From positions 1,883,350 to 1,947,349 of the forward strand of contig FO203512.1 in assembly GCA_000967895.1 (NCBI GenBank): 64,000 nt of DNA, read 5' to 3'. Shown piece after piece: positions 45,037 through 54,105 of this stretch. The notes under the pieces were generated by a model, which searched no databases, was not told the origin of the DNA, and saw nothing but the letters and a program-made list of their open reading frames with translations. Positions within the stretch are counted from its first letter, which is position 1; each line of letters starts with the position of its first letter. Position numbers and translations under genes: made by a program. Source of the stretch: Oleispira antarctica RB-8. GTDB lineage: Bacteria; Pseudomonadota; Gammaproteobacteria; Pseudomonadales; Oceanobacteraceae.

Positions 45037-47349
45037 TTACAGACCTTGGCGATATTGAGCGTTGGTGGATACAGTGATCATATCGTTAAGTTGCACTGAA
45101 GCTTCTTCATTCCCCTGTAATATGTTCGCGAAGTGTTCAATAAGCTGGGCTTTATTCTGCTCAGCGTCAGACCCTGCACCAATGTTGGTGAGATCAATAA
45201 AAAACTCATCAAATAGATCAGGCAAATCCTTAATAACATCCAGGTTTAAAAACTGTTCGTCGTTATAAATACTCGGGTAGCCACCTTTTTGTTTATCAAT
45301 ATTGAAAGAGATACCTTTCACATTGGTAACACGTGTTGCTTTGTCACACTTCAGCATGCAGCCATCTTCAATGCTTGGCTTTTTACAGCCAACGGTCTGT
45401 TGGAAGAAACATTGGCGGCTGGTCATCATCAAAATAGGGTGGTAGATACTGTAATACAATTTGAAATCAGCAGGGCGCGAAATATTTCTTAATTGCAGGC
45501 GATTAATTTCATTAGAAATAAACGCGCCGGCACAGTTCAATTCTTCTTTCATTGTAAGCAGTGCATAAGAGTTGGTGGTATTTAAGAAAGGTCCTGCGAC
45601 CCATTCAATATCCATCTCAAAGGCTTTGTAAGCAATCCCCGTATTGTTTGTCACTATGCGCTTAGGGTTGACTTGCTCAAGGATTTTAACCGCTTCTAAA
45701 TAATCTTTACCAATTAATACCGCTGGGAACCATGGGATTAGTCGTGGATTAGCATTTAATAAATCGATGTATTTAGTGCAGTTCTTTTTAAAACTTTCGG
45801 GCAGTTTAAAGTAGACATCGGCATCGGTTAAATCGCACAGGTGGAAATCTTTTTCGTCGGCGATTAAAATCGACATAGTCGGTTTACCAGAGGCCCTATT
45901 GGTTTTATCAAGCGGCGGTACTTCAATATTTGGGATGACTTCAACGGAGTTGTTGAGTAGGAACGCTAGCTGATTTTTAAGGGTAGTTAACTCTTTGAAC
46001 GGAATGCTTAGACCTGATTCGTAATTTTCAAACAAAAAATCATTCAATAAGAATTCTGAGTTATCAAAACTCTTAAAGCGTTTACTTAAGGTTTTTGCGT
46101 CCAGTTCTGCTTTACCCGTTAATGCCAATGAAGATTCTGATTGCAGGGTAATGACTTTTGCATCGTCATGGCTTTCATTTATAGCATCAGTACGTTTTGC
46201 ATCTGTTGCATCATCACCGACGGTTGCTGTAATGGTCAATGGAGTATTTAGCGATCCTGAAAACTCAATCGTCAGTGGCAGCTTGGCTGTACTTAGATAT
46301 TGGATTTTATGTCTAAGCTCGGCACCGAGTTCATTTTTATCGATGTAAAGTTCGTCTTTCACTTCTTGTATCTGCACCACAGAGATGGCACTGCTGCTGG
46401 TGTTTACTAAATTGTCGACGGCATGCTTTACGCTGTGATCGCGAGGGTTGTCGATGAACATGTCTTTGGTCAAGTTACCTTGCAAAAACGAATTGGTAAA
46501 ATCACGGTTAAATACTTTGTGTAAATTAGAATCATCAGGCAGCAGTTCGCCGGTTTCGACAAAACTATCGATGCCTTTGCGCCAAGTATCGACTACGGTA
46601 TAAACGTAATGCGCGCCTTTGATGCGGCCTTCAATCTTTAATGAATCAACCCCCGCTGCAACCAGCTCTGGCAAGTCAAAATAGGCGGAGTTATCTTTTA
46701 GATTCAGTGGGTATTTGTTGCCTGTGGCAGTTACTTCGTATTCATCACGACACGCTTGGCTACAGCGACCACGGTTACCTGAATTACCGACGCTCACTGA
46801 ACTGGAATAACACTGGCCGGAGAAAGCGATACACAATGCGCCGTGAACAAAAACTTCGGTCAGAATATTGAGGTCATGAGACAGTTTAGTCATCGATTTT
46901 ATTTCACCGATGTTCAGCTCTCGTGACAAGTTAACCCGAGAAGCACCGATTTTATTTAAAAAATGCAATTGCCCTTCATTATGTGTGGTTAACTGTGTCG
47001 ATGCGTGAATGTCTAAGGTTGGGAAAAACTTTTTCACCAAGTTGAACATGCCGAGGTCTTGCACAATGATGCCATCAATACCGCTGTTTACTAGTTTATT
47101 AAGCAATTTGAACATTGTCGGTAGTTCTTGCTCAAGAATCACTACGTTGAGGGTTAAGAAGACCTCACAGTCGTATTTGTGTGCTAAGCGTAAAATGCCG
47201 GTTAAGTCATCAAAGGAAAGATTGGCCGCTCTGTTGCGGGCATTGAAGGTATCGAGCCCGCAATAAACTGCGTTTGCTCCGGCTACAATTGCCGCTTTAA
47301 TGGCTTCAACGTCACCGCCAGGGGCTAATAATTCAATCTTTCTGCTCAT
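45037..47349 (-). CDS. Peptidase U32-family protein (RlhA/YhbU-like)
   Basis: This about 770-aa protein has an N-terminal TIM-barrel-like U32 domain with LLAPGGDVEAIKAAIVAGANAVY (split motif LLAPGGD, GANAVYCGL), HASTQLT and the hallmark FVHGALCIAFSGQCY. The Cys cluster RGRCSQACR follows. Further cysteines near the end (CFFQQTVGCKKP, CMLKCDKA) suggest an Fe-S site. E. coli relatives hydroxylate 23S rRNA or ubiquinone rather than act as proteases. At 770 residues it is longer than RlhA (about 650), so I do not assign a symbol. ATG 47349 is chosen over GTG 47358. Confidence 0.82.
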   Translation of the reverse strand: MSRKIELLAPGGDVEAIKAAIVAGANAVYCGLDTFNARNRAANLSFDDLTGILRLAHKYDCEVFLTLNVVILEQELPTMFKLLNKLVNSGIDGIIVQDLGMFNLVKKFFPTLDIHASTQLTTHNEGQLHFLNKIGASRVNLSRELNIGEIKSMTKLSHDLNILTEVFVHGALCIAFSGQCYSSSVSVGNSGNRGRCSQACRDEYEVTATGNKYPLNLKDNSAYFDLPELVAAGVDSLKIEGRIKGAHYVYTVVDTWRKGIDSFVETGELLPDDSNLHKVFNRDFTNSFLQGNLTKDMFIDNPRDHSVKHAVDNLVNTSSSAISVVQIQEVKDELYIDKNELGAELRHKIQYLSTAKLPLTIEFSGSLNTPLTITATVGDDATDAKRTDAINESHDDAKVITLQSESSLALTGKAELDAKTLSKRFKSFDNSEFLLNDFLFENYESGLSIPFKELTTLKNQLAFLLNNSVEVIPNIEVPPLDKTNRASGKPTMSILIADEKDFHLCDLTDADVYFKLPESFKKNCTKYIDLLNANPRLIPWFPAVLIGKDYLEAVKILEQVNPKRIVTNNTGIAYKAFEMDIEWVAGPFLNTTNSYALLTMKEELNCAGAFISNEINRLQLRNISRPADFKLYYSIYHPILMMTSRQCFFQQTVGCKKPSIEDGCMLKCDKATRVTNVKGISFNIDKQKGGYPSIYNDEQFLNLDVIKDLPDLFDEFFIDLTNIGAGSDAEQNKAQLIEHFANILQGNEEASVQLNDMITVSTNAQYRQGL

Positions 47350-47541
47350 CTGATTCACTGCTTTTACAACTTGTAATTTTGAGGGGCGATTTTAGCGGTA
47401 TCTTTGCCTGATTGCTAGTAAGCGCGGGTATAGAGAAGATTGTACTTAATGACAATTTTGTGGGATTTTGAGTCGAGAGTGGTGTTAATGGATATCAAAC
47501 TAATTGTTATAATTATTATATTTTGGAAACAGTGACTAATT

Positions 47542-49815
47542 ATGAGCCTTTTAAGTCGTTCTAATGCTCAATTTAGAGTTCAGTTTAGCGTTCAGTTTTG
47601 GTCGTTGCTGTTAATCGCTCTTCTTTTTTCTGGCACAGCCCAAGCTCGTCCTAAAATTGGGTTAGCTCTAGGCGGCGGTGGCGCGAAGGGAGCCGCACAC
47701 ATCGGTGTGTTGAGAGTTTTAGAACAGCACAACATTCCTATTGATTATATTGCGGGCACAAGTATCGGGTCGGTTGTTGCCGGAATGTATGCAACGGGTC
47801 TAACGGTTGATGAAATTCAAAAAATAATGCTAGAGGCTTCCTGGGCAGAGGGGTATTCCGACCGAATACCTAGGGAGAATTTACCCTGGAGAGTAAAGCA
47901 GCAAAGTGATCAGTTCAATATCCCGTTAGAAATGGGCATTGAAAATAATCGTTTAAAAATGCCCAGTGGTTTGTTATATGGGCAAACTACGACCAAATTA
48001 TTGCGCAAAGCGATTGGGGAGCATCCTAACTTTGAGAGCTTTGATGATTTGCCCATTCCTTACCGGGCCATTGCGACCGATCTAGCTCACTATAAGCCAG
48101 TTATTATTAGTCAGGGCAGTTTGATCGCTGCTATGCGGGCGTCTTCCAGCGTACCGGGTGCATTAGCCCCCGAAAAAGTTGATGGCTTATTACTGGTAGA
48201 TGGTGGAATTACCATTAATTTACCCGTGAATGTGGTTCGAGGCATGGGTGCTGATATCATTATCGCAGTCGATATTGGTAGTGGTTTGTTACCTATGGAA
48301 GAGTTAGGGAGTACTTTTGCGGTGATCGGTCAGTTGTCTTCATTTTTAACCAATAGTAATGTCGTTTTTCAACGAGAGTTATTATCCAAGGGGGATTTTT
48401 TGATCAGCCCCAATATTGCGGGTTTATCTACTACAGATTGGAGTATGACTAACGAGGCTCTTGCGAGGGGGGAGGCAGCTGCGAATGAGCAGGCTGAGAA
48501 ATTATCTGTATTGAGTCTAGATGACGCATCTTATCACACGTATTTAATGAACTTGCAGGCCGGTCGTAAATTGCTATTGTCTCGAATGGAAAAACCCATC
48601 ACGCGCATCGCATTGACTAAGTATTCTCAGGTTTCTGATGAGCTAATGTTGGATCGCGTGGCTCTTGAGGTCGGTGAGAAAATTGATGCGATGCAAATAA
48701 ATGCCGCGGTTGATCGGCTGTTTTCTATTAATGAATTTCAGCGCGTTGATGCTTATACGCTCTTGGATGATGAAGAAAAAGTCTTACAAATAATCGCGGA
48801 AGAAAAATCTTGGGGACCTAATCTTTTACAATTTGGTATCGGCTGGGAAGATGATCTCGATAATAACTCAGATTTGAATTTTAATATCGCCTATACGTTA
48901 GGTAATTTGACTAAAAATGGAGGTGAACTGCGCTCTGAGTTGAAAATGGGATCTCAGCGTTCTTTTGATACCGAGTTTTATATGCCATTAGATGGACGAA
49001 GAAATTTTTATAGCAGTAGTCGTTATAATTTTAGCTCCTTCGGTTGGAATTATTATGTGGGGAATACGTCTTTAGCTCCGATTGATCAGCAGTACCACTC
49101 TTTATCTCAAGGTATTGGTTATAACTATGCTCAGCCGGGTTTTGTTGAATTTGGTGTGACGACTGATTTAGGGAAGTTTAGTGACCCGATTTTTCTTGAG
49201 GGTGACATTAACTATTTTACCTATGGTGGTTATTTAAAATTCGGCTTTGATACCCTTGATAGTATTAATTTTCCCACTGAGGGTGCGTACTTTACGTTCA
49301 GTTCTTTTTTGCGAAAAGAGGACGTTGATGATCATGTTGTGATCACTAAGCAAGAGGGAACAGATCAAATTACGTCATTGGTGGTTGATGTCAATTGGAA
49401 GGGGGCGCTTAAGTTTGGGAACCATGCCGTTGTAGCAAAGGCTTCTTATTCTGAGGCTTTTACTGAAAATAATAATGAAAGTGTTTATATCTCATATTTA
49501 GGCGGTTTTTTGAACTTGTCTGGTTATCATAAAAATGCGCTTACAGGGTCGAAAAAAGCTTTTTCTGCGGGAATTTATCAGTTTGACTTGGGGAGAAGCT
49601 TATTAAATCTTGACGATTTCCCTTTGTATTTAGGACTGAGTTTTGAGGTAGGAAACATATGGCAGCAAGGAGAAAGTGTGGATGATAAAGAGTTAATTTT
49701 TTCTAGTTCTACCTATCTTGGAACGGATACTTCGCTTGGTCCTGTTGCATTGGGGTACGGAAGAACAGATGACAATACGCAAGCATTCTATTTTTATCTC
49801 GGTAAAAACTTCTGA
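47542..49815 (+). CDS. Patatin-like phospholipase autotransporter (type Vd, PlpD-like)
   Basis: This 757-aa protein has a signal peptide (ending near residue 36, TAQA) and a patatin domain with oxyanion loop GGGGAKG (44-50), nucleophile S74 in GTSIGS and D220 in VDGG. A POTRA-like part follows (DRVALEVGEKIDAMQINAAVDRLF), then a 16-strand BamA/TamA-type beta-barrel ending in a C-terminal aromatic (AFYFYLGKNF). This is the type Vd layout, in which the barrel exports the phospholipase to the cell surface. All catalytic residues are intact. Confidence 0.9.
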   Translation: MSLLSRSNAQFRVQFSVQFWSLLLIALLFSGTAQARPKIGLALGGGGAKGAAHIGVLRVLEQHNIPIDYIAGTSIGSVVAGMYATGLTVDEIQKIMLEASWAEGYSDRIPRENLPWRVKQQSDQFNIPLEMGIENNRLKMPSGLLYGQTTTKLLRKAIGEHPNFESFDDLPIPYRAIATDLAHYKPVIISQGSLIAAMRASSSVPGALAPEKVDGLLLVDGGITINLPVNVVRGMGADIIIAVDIGSGLLPMEELGSTFAVIGQLSSFLTNSNVVFQRELLSKGDFLISPNIAGLSTTDWSMTNEALARGEAAANEQAEKLSVLSLDDASYHTYLMNLQAGRKLLLSRMEKPITRIALTKYSQVSDELMLDRVALEVGEKIDAMQINAAVDRLFSINEFQRVDAYTLLDDEEKVLQIIAEEKSWGPNLLQFGIGWEDDLDNNSDLNFNIAYTLGNLTKNGGELRSELKMGSQRSFDTEFYMPLDGRRNFYSSSRYNFSSFGWNYYVGNTSLAPIDQQYHSLSQGIGYNYAQPGFVEFGVTTDLGKFSDPIFLEGDINYFTYGGYLKFGFDTLDSINFPTEGAYFTFSSFLRKEDVDDHVVITKQEGTDQITSLVVDVNWKGALKFGNHAVVAKASYSEAFTENNNESVYISYLGGFLNLSGYHKNALTGSKKAFSAGIYQFDLGRSLLNLDDFPLYLGLSFEVGNIWQQGESVDDKELIFSSSTYLGTDTSLGPVALGYGRTDDNTQAFYFYLGKNF

Positions 49816-49875
49816 CCGCCACCGCAAGATAGTCGCATTTCTTAGATTAAAAGCGCGCTCAATTTAAGGCCGTTA

Positions 49876-50187
49876 TTAGCGAGTGAGCAGGGGGTTGCTC
49901 ACTATTGTGATATTTCTGCGAAAATCTCTGAATTTTATCCCCTGTTTCAATAAGCTAAACTGTAATAGCTTGCTCAATTGTGCCTCTATGGATGTTGTAT
50001 TTTCTAGTCGATGATCAGCCTGGAAATGGCAGCTAATCATTAGACTGTTGGGGAAATTACTCCAATCAGCCTGATAGCTAAAGTGATCAAAGCCAGCAAG
50101 GCTTTCAGCTTTAATCGTCGCGGTTGCTAAGGCCTTGCGAACATTGCTGTTCAATTTTGTTGTGACATTTCTGAGAGGCTTGTTCAT
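49876..50187 (-). CDS. Conserved small protein downstream of rarD
   Basis: This 103-aa protein begins MNKPLRNVTTKLNSNVRKALATA and contains NFPNSLMISCHF and KQGIKFRDFRRNITI. Similar small proteins in marine gammaproteobacteria are sometimes labelled Fis-family regulators, but I see no clear helix-turn-helix here. It follows the rarD gene with three bases between, so they share an operon. Confidence 0.65.
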   Translation of the reverse strand: MNKPLRNVTTKLNSNVRKALATATIKAESLAGFDHFSYQADWSNFPNSLMISCHFQADHRLENTTSIEAQLSKLLQFSLLKQGIKFRDFRRNITIVSNPLLTR

Positions 50188-50190
50188 TGG

Positions 50191-51096
50191 TTATGCGATT
50201 TTATTTTTAAGCTGGTGGCGCAAAGAATCCCAACTGAAAACCAGCAATGCAAGCCAGATGCAGCCAAACGTTATGTATTCTTTTAACCCTAGGGTCTCGC
50301 CATAAAACTGCACTGCAAGAATGAACATCAGGCTTGGGCCTATGTATTGAATGAAGCCCAAGGTCGTATATTGCAAACGTTTTGCCGCCGCCGTAAAGCA
50401 CAAAAGTGGGAGTGTGGTAACAATGCCTGCACTTAGTAACATTAAGTTGGTTGAAGCCGTATTGTTGAACATACTTGAGGTTTCTGAAGGTTCCATATAA
50501 ATCCAATATAGAATGGCAATCGGCAGTAATATCAATGATTCGATCAATAATCCAGGTATGGATTCAATGTGGGTCTTTTTATGCAGTAAACCGTAAAAAG
50601 CAAAAGATACTGCTAGCGATAGCGCAATAGAGGGCACAGAACCAAAGCTGATGATTTGTATTGATACACCGGTTAGAGCCAGAGCTACCGCTAATCCTTG
50701 TCGTTTTCTCAGCCTTTCTGATAAGAACAGGTAGCCCATTAATACGTTAATAAGCGGGTTTATATAATAGCCCAAGCTGGCCTCTAGCATGTGGTTATTA
50801 TTCACAGACCAAATAAATAACCCCCAATTGAACCCTAATAAACAAGCACTGACTGCGAGTAAAGCCAATTGCTTTGGCTGTTTTAATACGGCGATGGTTT
50901 TATGCAGTTGGCTAGAAAATAAGCTAATAATAATTAAAAACACAACGGCCCAAATAATGCGCTGGGTTAAAATTTCCAGAGCATCGATATGGATCAGCTG
51001 TTTGAAGTATATGGGTGCTATACCCCACATAATGAAGGCAGATAAGGCAAAAAATACGCCTTTTTTCTCTTCTTGATGCTGTATGAGTTGTTGCAT
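50191..51096 (-). CDS. rarD: EamA/DMT-family transporter RarD
   Basis: This 301-aa protein has ten TM helices in two EamA repeats. The RarD subfamily signatures are GVFFALSAFIMWGIAPIYFK, SVNNNHMLEASLGYYINPLINVLMGYLFLSERL and LQYTTLGFIQYIGPSLMFILAV. RarD is linked to chloramphenicol sensitivity in older work, but the substrate is unsettled. It is the first gene of a two-gene operon. Confidence 0.9.
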   Translation of the reverse strand: MQQLIQHQEEKKGVFFALSAFIMWGIAPIYFKQLIHIDALEILTQRIIWAVVFLIIISLFSSQLHKTIAVLKQPKQLALLAVSACLLGFNWGLFIWSVNNNHMLEASLGYYINPLINVLMGYLFLSERLRKRQGLAVALALTGVSIQIISFGSVPSIALSLAVSFAFYGLLHKKTHIESIPGLLIESLILLPIAILYWIYMEPSETSSMFNNTASTNLMLLSAGIVTTLPLLCFTAAAKRLQYTTLGFIQYIGPSLMFILAVQFYGETLGLKEYITFGCIWLALLVFSWDSLRHQLKNKIA

Positions 51097-51352
51097 GAGC
51101 TGTGTGCGAGTTCTTATGTATGGGTTATCTGAGCAATCTATTTGAGCAATATGGGATAATTATGAATAGATGTTGAGTATAATATTAACACTTATTTTTC
51201 TATCCTGGGTGTTTAGTCTGCAAATAATAAACATCGATGAGTTTGTTGGGCTTGGTGCTAGGTTTTAGCTAAGCAAATTGTGGTATATTTCTAGAAAAAT
51301 AATGCAGTTGTAAATTTGATAGGACACTAATATTAATGGGATCGACAGTTTA

Positions 51353-52246
51353 ATGGAGCATTCTAATTTAGTCTGCTTGGGCGGTGGCCACGGTTTAGGT
51401 CGGTTACTCGTTTCATTGAGAGCGTCTGGGCCGCGTTTAACCGGTATTGTTGCCACCACGGATGAAGGTGGGTCAACCGGTCGTCTGCGCGAAGAAGCAG
51501 AGACGATTGCGTGGGGCGATTTACGTAATTGCCTATCGCAATTGTGCACCTTGGATGGTATTGGTCAGCGCTTGTTTGAGTATCGTTTTCAAACACAAGG
51601 TGAGCTGGACGGTCATAATCTAGGTAATTTAGTGTTGTTTGCTTTGGATCAACTGTCGGTTCGCCCGACGGACGCGATTCGTATTATGCGCGACATGTTG
51701 AACATTAAAAGCCATTTATTACCCATGGCGGACAGTCCTACGACCTTGATGGCAAAAACCGTTGTTATGCCGGATCAGGAGTCTAATATTTTAGTGGGTG
51801 AGCTTTCGATTGATAGTAGTGATGAAGATATTGATTATTTGTATTTAGAGCCTCCTGTGGTTGCTGGGCCTGAGGTGGTTTCAACGATTAAACAAGCGGA
51901 TGCCATTATATTAAGTGCGGGTAGTTTCATGACCAGTATTATGCCGTCGTTATTAGTGGCCAATATTCGTGATGCTATCAATCAAAGTTCTGCGCCACTT
52001 ATTTTGATCATCAATATAAAAGAAGAGCACCTTGGCGGTGATTTGGTATTAACGTTTGCTAAACAGATAGAGCTTTTACAAAAAGCGGGATTGCGTTCAC
52101 TTGATCACATTCTTTGGCCCGCTAATCGTGATTTGTCTGTCCACGATTTGGCAAAGTACCCGATTACGCAGGTAGATATGAAACCGTGTGAAAGAGGTTT
52201 GCATAACGAAGAGGTATTGAAGGCGGCTATTTTTTCTCTGCTGTAA
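51353..52246 (+). CDS. YvcK/CofD-like protein (gluconeogenesis factor family)
   Basis: This 297-aa protein begins with CLGGGHGLGRLLVSL, then TDEGGSTGRLREE and WGDLRNCLSQL, the diagnostic YvcK/CofD-like motifs. YvcK relatives bind UDP-sugars and influence cell-wall synthesis and carbon metabolism. The related CofD transfers 2-phospho-lactate in F420 synthesis, which has no support here. It is monocistronic with a strong terminator. Confidence 0.87.
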   Translation: MEHSNLVCLGGGHGLGRLLVSLRASGPRLTGIVATTDEGGSTGRLREEAETIAWGDLRNCLSQLCTLDGIGQRLFEYRFQTQGELDGHNLGNLVLFALDQLSVRPTDAIRIMRDMLNIKSHLLPMADSPTTLMAKTVVMPDQESNILVGELSIDSSDEDIDYLYLEPPVVAGPEVVSTIKQADAIILSAGSFMTSIMPSLLVANIRDAINQSSAPLILIINIKEEHLGGDLVLTFAKQIELLQKAGLRSLDHILWPANRDLSVHDLAKYPITQVDMKPCERGLHNEEVLKAAIFSLL

Positions 52247-52282
52247 TGTTTTGAACGGTATCGAATCTTCTAAGAATTCAAT

Positions 52283-52310
52283 AAAAAAGGCTGCGTGAGC
52301 AGCCTTTTTT
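52283..52310 (+). terminator. Rho-independent terminator after the yvcK-like gene
   Basis: AAAAAAGGCTGC pairs with GCAGCCTTTTTT around GTGA. Confidence 0.92.
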
Positions 52311-52417
52311 ATGTATCGCCATTGAGCTTTAAGCTCAATTTAATAATTAAGTTAAGTGCTAAGTTAATAGCGCTAATTCATTAGCACCCACCTAAAGTAC
52401 TGATTTAATGCGCAGAC

Positions 52418-52831
52418 TTAAAGAACCATGTCTTTTAGTTTCTTTAACGGTAGAACTTTTACTTTGGTGCTTGCTGGCTTAGCGGCAACATCCATTAACT
52501 CGCCAGGCTTGAACGGGTTAGGAACATTTTTGCGTGCTTTTTGAGCAGGCTTCTTAACGGTTTTAATTTTTAATAAACCCGGTAAAGTGAACTCGCCAAC
52601 CGCACGCTTTTTAACATGACGCTCAATGATGTCACCTAGTTCATCTAGAACACTCGATATATCTTTTTTACTCAGTTCAGTTTTTTCAACCAGCTCGTTT
52701 ACAAGCTGAGTTTTAGTGAACTTTTCTTTAAGTGCTGTTAATTTTTTAACAGGAGTAACTGCAGCAACTTTTTTAGCTGGAGCTTTTTTAGCTGGAGCTT
52801 TCTTAGCAACAGGTTTTTTCTTAGCAGCCAT
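52418..52831 (-). CDS. HU-family DNA-binding protein with Lys/Ala/Pro-rich tail
   Basis: This 137-aa protein has a histone H1-like basic N-terminal tail of about 35 residues, with repeats of KKAPA (AKKKPVAKKAPAKKAPAKK), then an HU/IHF domain (FTKTQLVNELVEKTELSKKDISSVLDELGDIIERH) with the DNA-contacting arm in NPFKPGE. ATG 52831 is preferred because AAAGGA lies six bases upstream, and the five extra codons of the longer frame encode that site. It probably compacts or organises DNA. Tailed HU proteins occur sporadically in Gammaproteobacteria. Confidence 0.85.
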   Translation of the reverse strand: MAAKKKPVAKKAPAKKAPAKKVAAVTPVKKLTALKEKFTKTQLVNELVEKTELSKKDISSVLDELGDIIERHVKKRAVGEFTLPGLLKIKTVKKPAQKARKNVPNPFKPGELMDVAAKPASTKVKVLPLKKLKDMVL

Positions 52832-53013
52832 GGTATTTCCTTTCATGGTATTAAATTAAGGTAAGCTATTTTTAAAAAAGATACGGATGAATCCTTGTAC
52901 CTTGCTTACAGCTTCTATTTTTAAAGCAAAAAAATAAAGCTCGCAAGTGCAAAACCCTATTTTTATAGTGTTTTTGTCAGTTTAATTGTAAAAATGTCTT
53001 TTAGTACCCTAAA

Positions 53014-53832
53014 TTAGCTCAAAAATTTAATGATTGAACTTAATATGCCGGTATATTTCTCAGGAAATAAACGCTGGAGGCGATCCATGAATTTAGCATC
53101 TTGGCCAATTAATATACGACGTTTATCTTTGCGCACCCCTTTTAATATTGTTTGTGCCGCTAGCGTGGGGGTGGTACGTGCCATTTTATTAAACTCTTCA
53201 ATTTGCTGAGTGTGGCTTTGCTCGCCAACCATGGAGGTGTGCATTCGGCCATTGACAACAATGTTTGTTTTGATACCTCCTGGGTGAACACAACCGACAT
53301 ACAGGTTGCTGTCTTTTACTTCTTGTCTTAGTGATTCTGTAAATCCACGCACTGCGAATTTGGCGGCATTGTATTGCGACTGAGTGGGCAGCGCGATGAT
53401 GCCAAAAATACTAGATATATTAATAATGGCAGCTTCTGGACGGGTGAGTAAGTGTGGTAAGAAACTTTTAGTGCCATAGACCACGCCCCAGAAATTAATG
53501 TTCATAATCCATTCAAAATCGTCGTAACTGCAGTTTTCTACCGTCTGAGAGAGGGCAACGCCTGCATTGTTAAACAGCATGTCGGCATGGCCAAATTCAT
53601 TAATGACGGTTTGAGTATAGTTTTCAAAAGCGCTGCGGTCGGAGACATCTAATTGGGTGATTAATACTTTGCTTTTACCGCTTAAGCTGGCTTGAGTTTC
53701 TTCGAGTCCTTTTAGGTTTACATCCGACAATGCAAGGAGGGCGCCTTCTGAACTCAACTCTTGAGCCAGTGCGCGACCGATACCAGAACCTGCACCAGTA
53801 ATGACAGCAACTTTGTTGGAAAATGATTTCAT
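53014..53832 (-). CDS. Short-chain dehydrogenase/reductase
   Basis: This 272-aa SDR has the cofactor motif TGAGSGIGRAL, the NNAGVA structural motif, catalytic Ser in NISSIFG and the Tyr-Lys pair in YNAAKFAV. Acidic residues after the second strand (SDVNLKGL) suggest NAD(H) over NADP(H). The substrate is unknown. The tail FMDRLQRLFPEKYTGILSSIIKFLS is hydrophobic and may attach to membranes. Confidence 0.9.
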   Translation of the reverse strand: MKSFSNKVAVITGAGSGIGRALAQELSSEGALLALSDVNLKGLEETQASLSGKSKVLITQLDVSDRSAFENYTQTVINEFGHADMLFNNAGVALSQTVENCSYDDFEWIMNINFWGVVYGTKSFLPHLLTRPEAAIINISSIFGIIALPTQSQYNAAKFAVRGFTESLRQEVKDSNLYVGCVHPGGIKTNIVVNGRMHTSMVGEQSHTQQIEEFNKMARTTPTLAAQTILKGVRKDKRRILIGQDAKFMDRLQRLFPEKYTGILSSIIKFLS

Positions 53833-54017
53833 AATAGAGCCTTAATTATCGTTATTATTCAGACGGCAGTGAAAACAATGGGGTGGAATATGTTCAATCT
53901 TCGTCTTGACGCTTCAAGATTACCATCGCATGTGATGCCAGCAAGGTGCATTTGTGCCTTATATTTTATATTTTTAGCCGATATTTTAATTAAAGTCATA
54001 CAAACTTGGTGAACAGG

Positions 54018-54047
54018 TGTCGGCAAAGGCGTTAAAATCGGTATAAT
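54018..54047 (+). promoter_or_regulatory. Candidate promoter for aspS
   Basis: A perfect TATAAT (54042-54047) lies about 60 bases before the aspS start. The -35 region about 18 bases upstream (TGTCGG) is poor, so other contacts may compensate. Confidence 0.5.
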
Positions 54048-54105
54048 GCTCGGCTTTATATTTTCATATCCATCTATCTCTTTATCTAATAAATAGGATT
54101 AAGTA

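Noticed and set aside
51353-52246. F420 biosynthesis gene cofD
   Set aside because: The GGGHGLG start and TDEGGSTGRLR motif fit the YvcK branch, and no other F420 genes are present.
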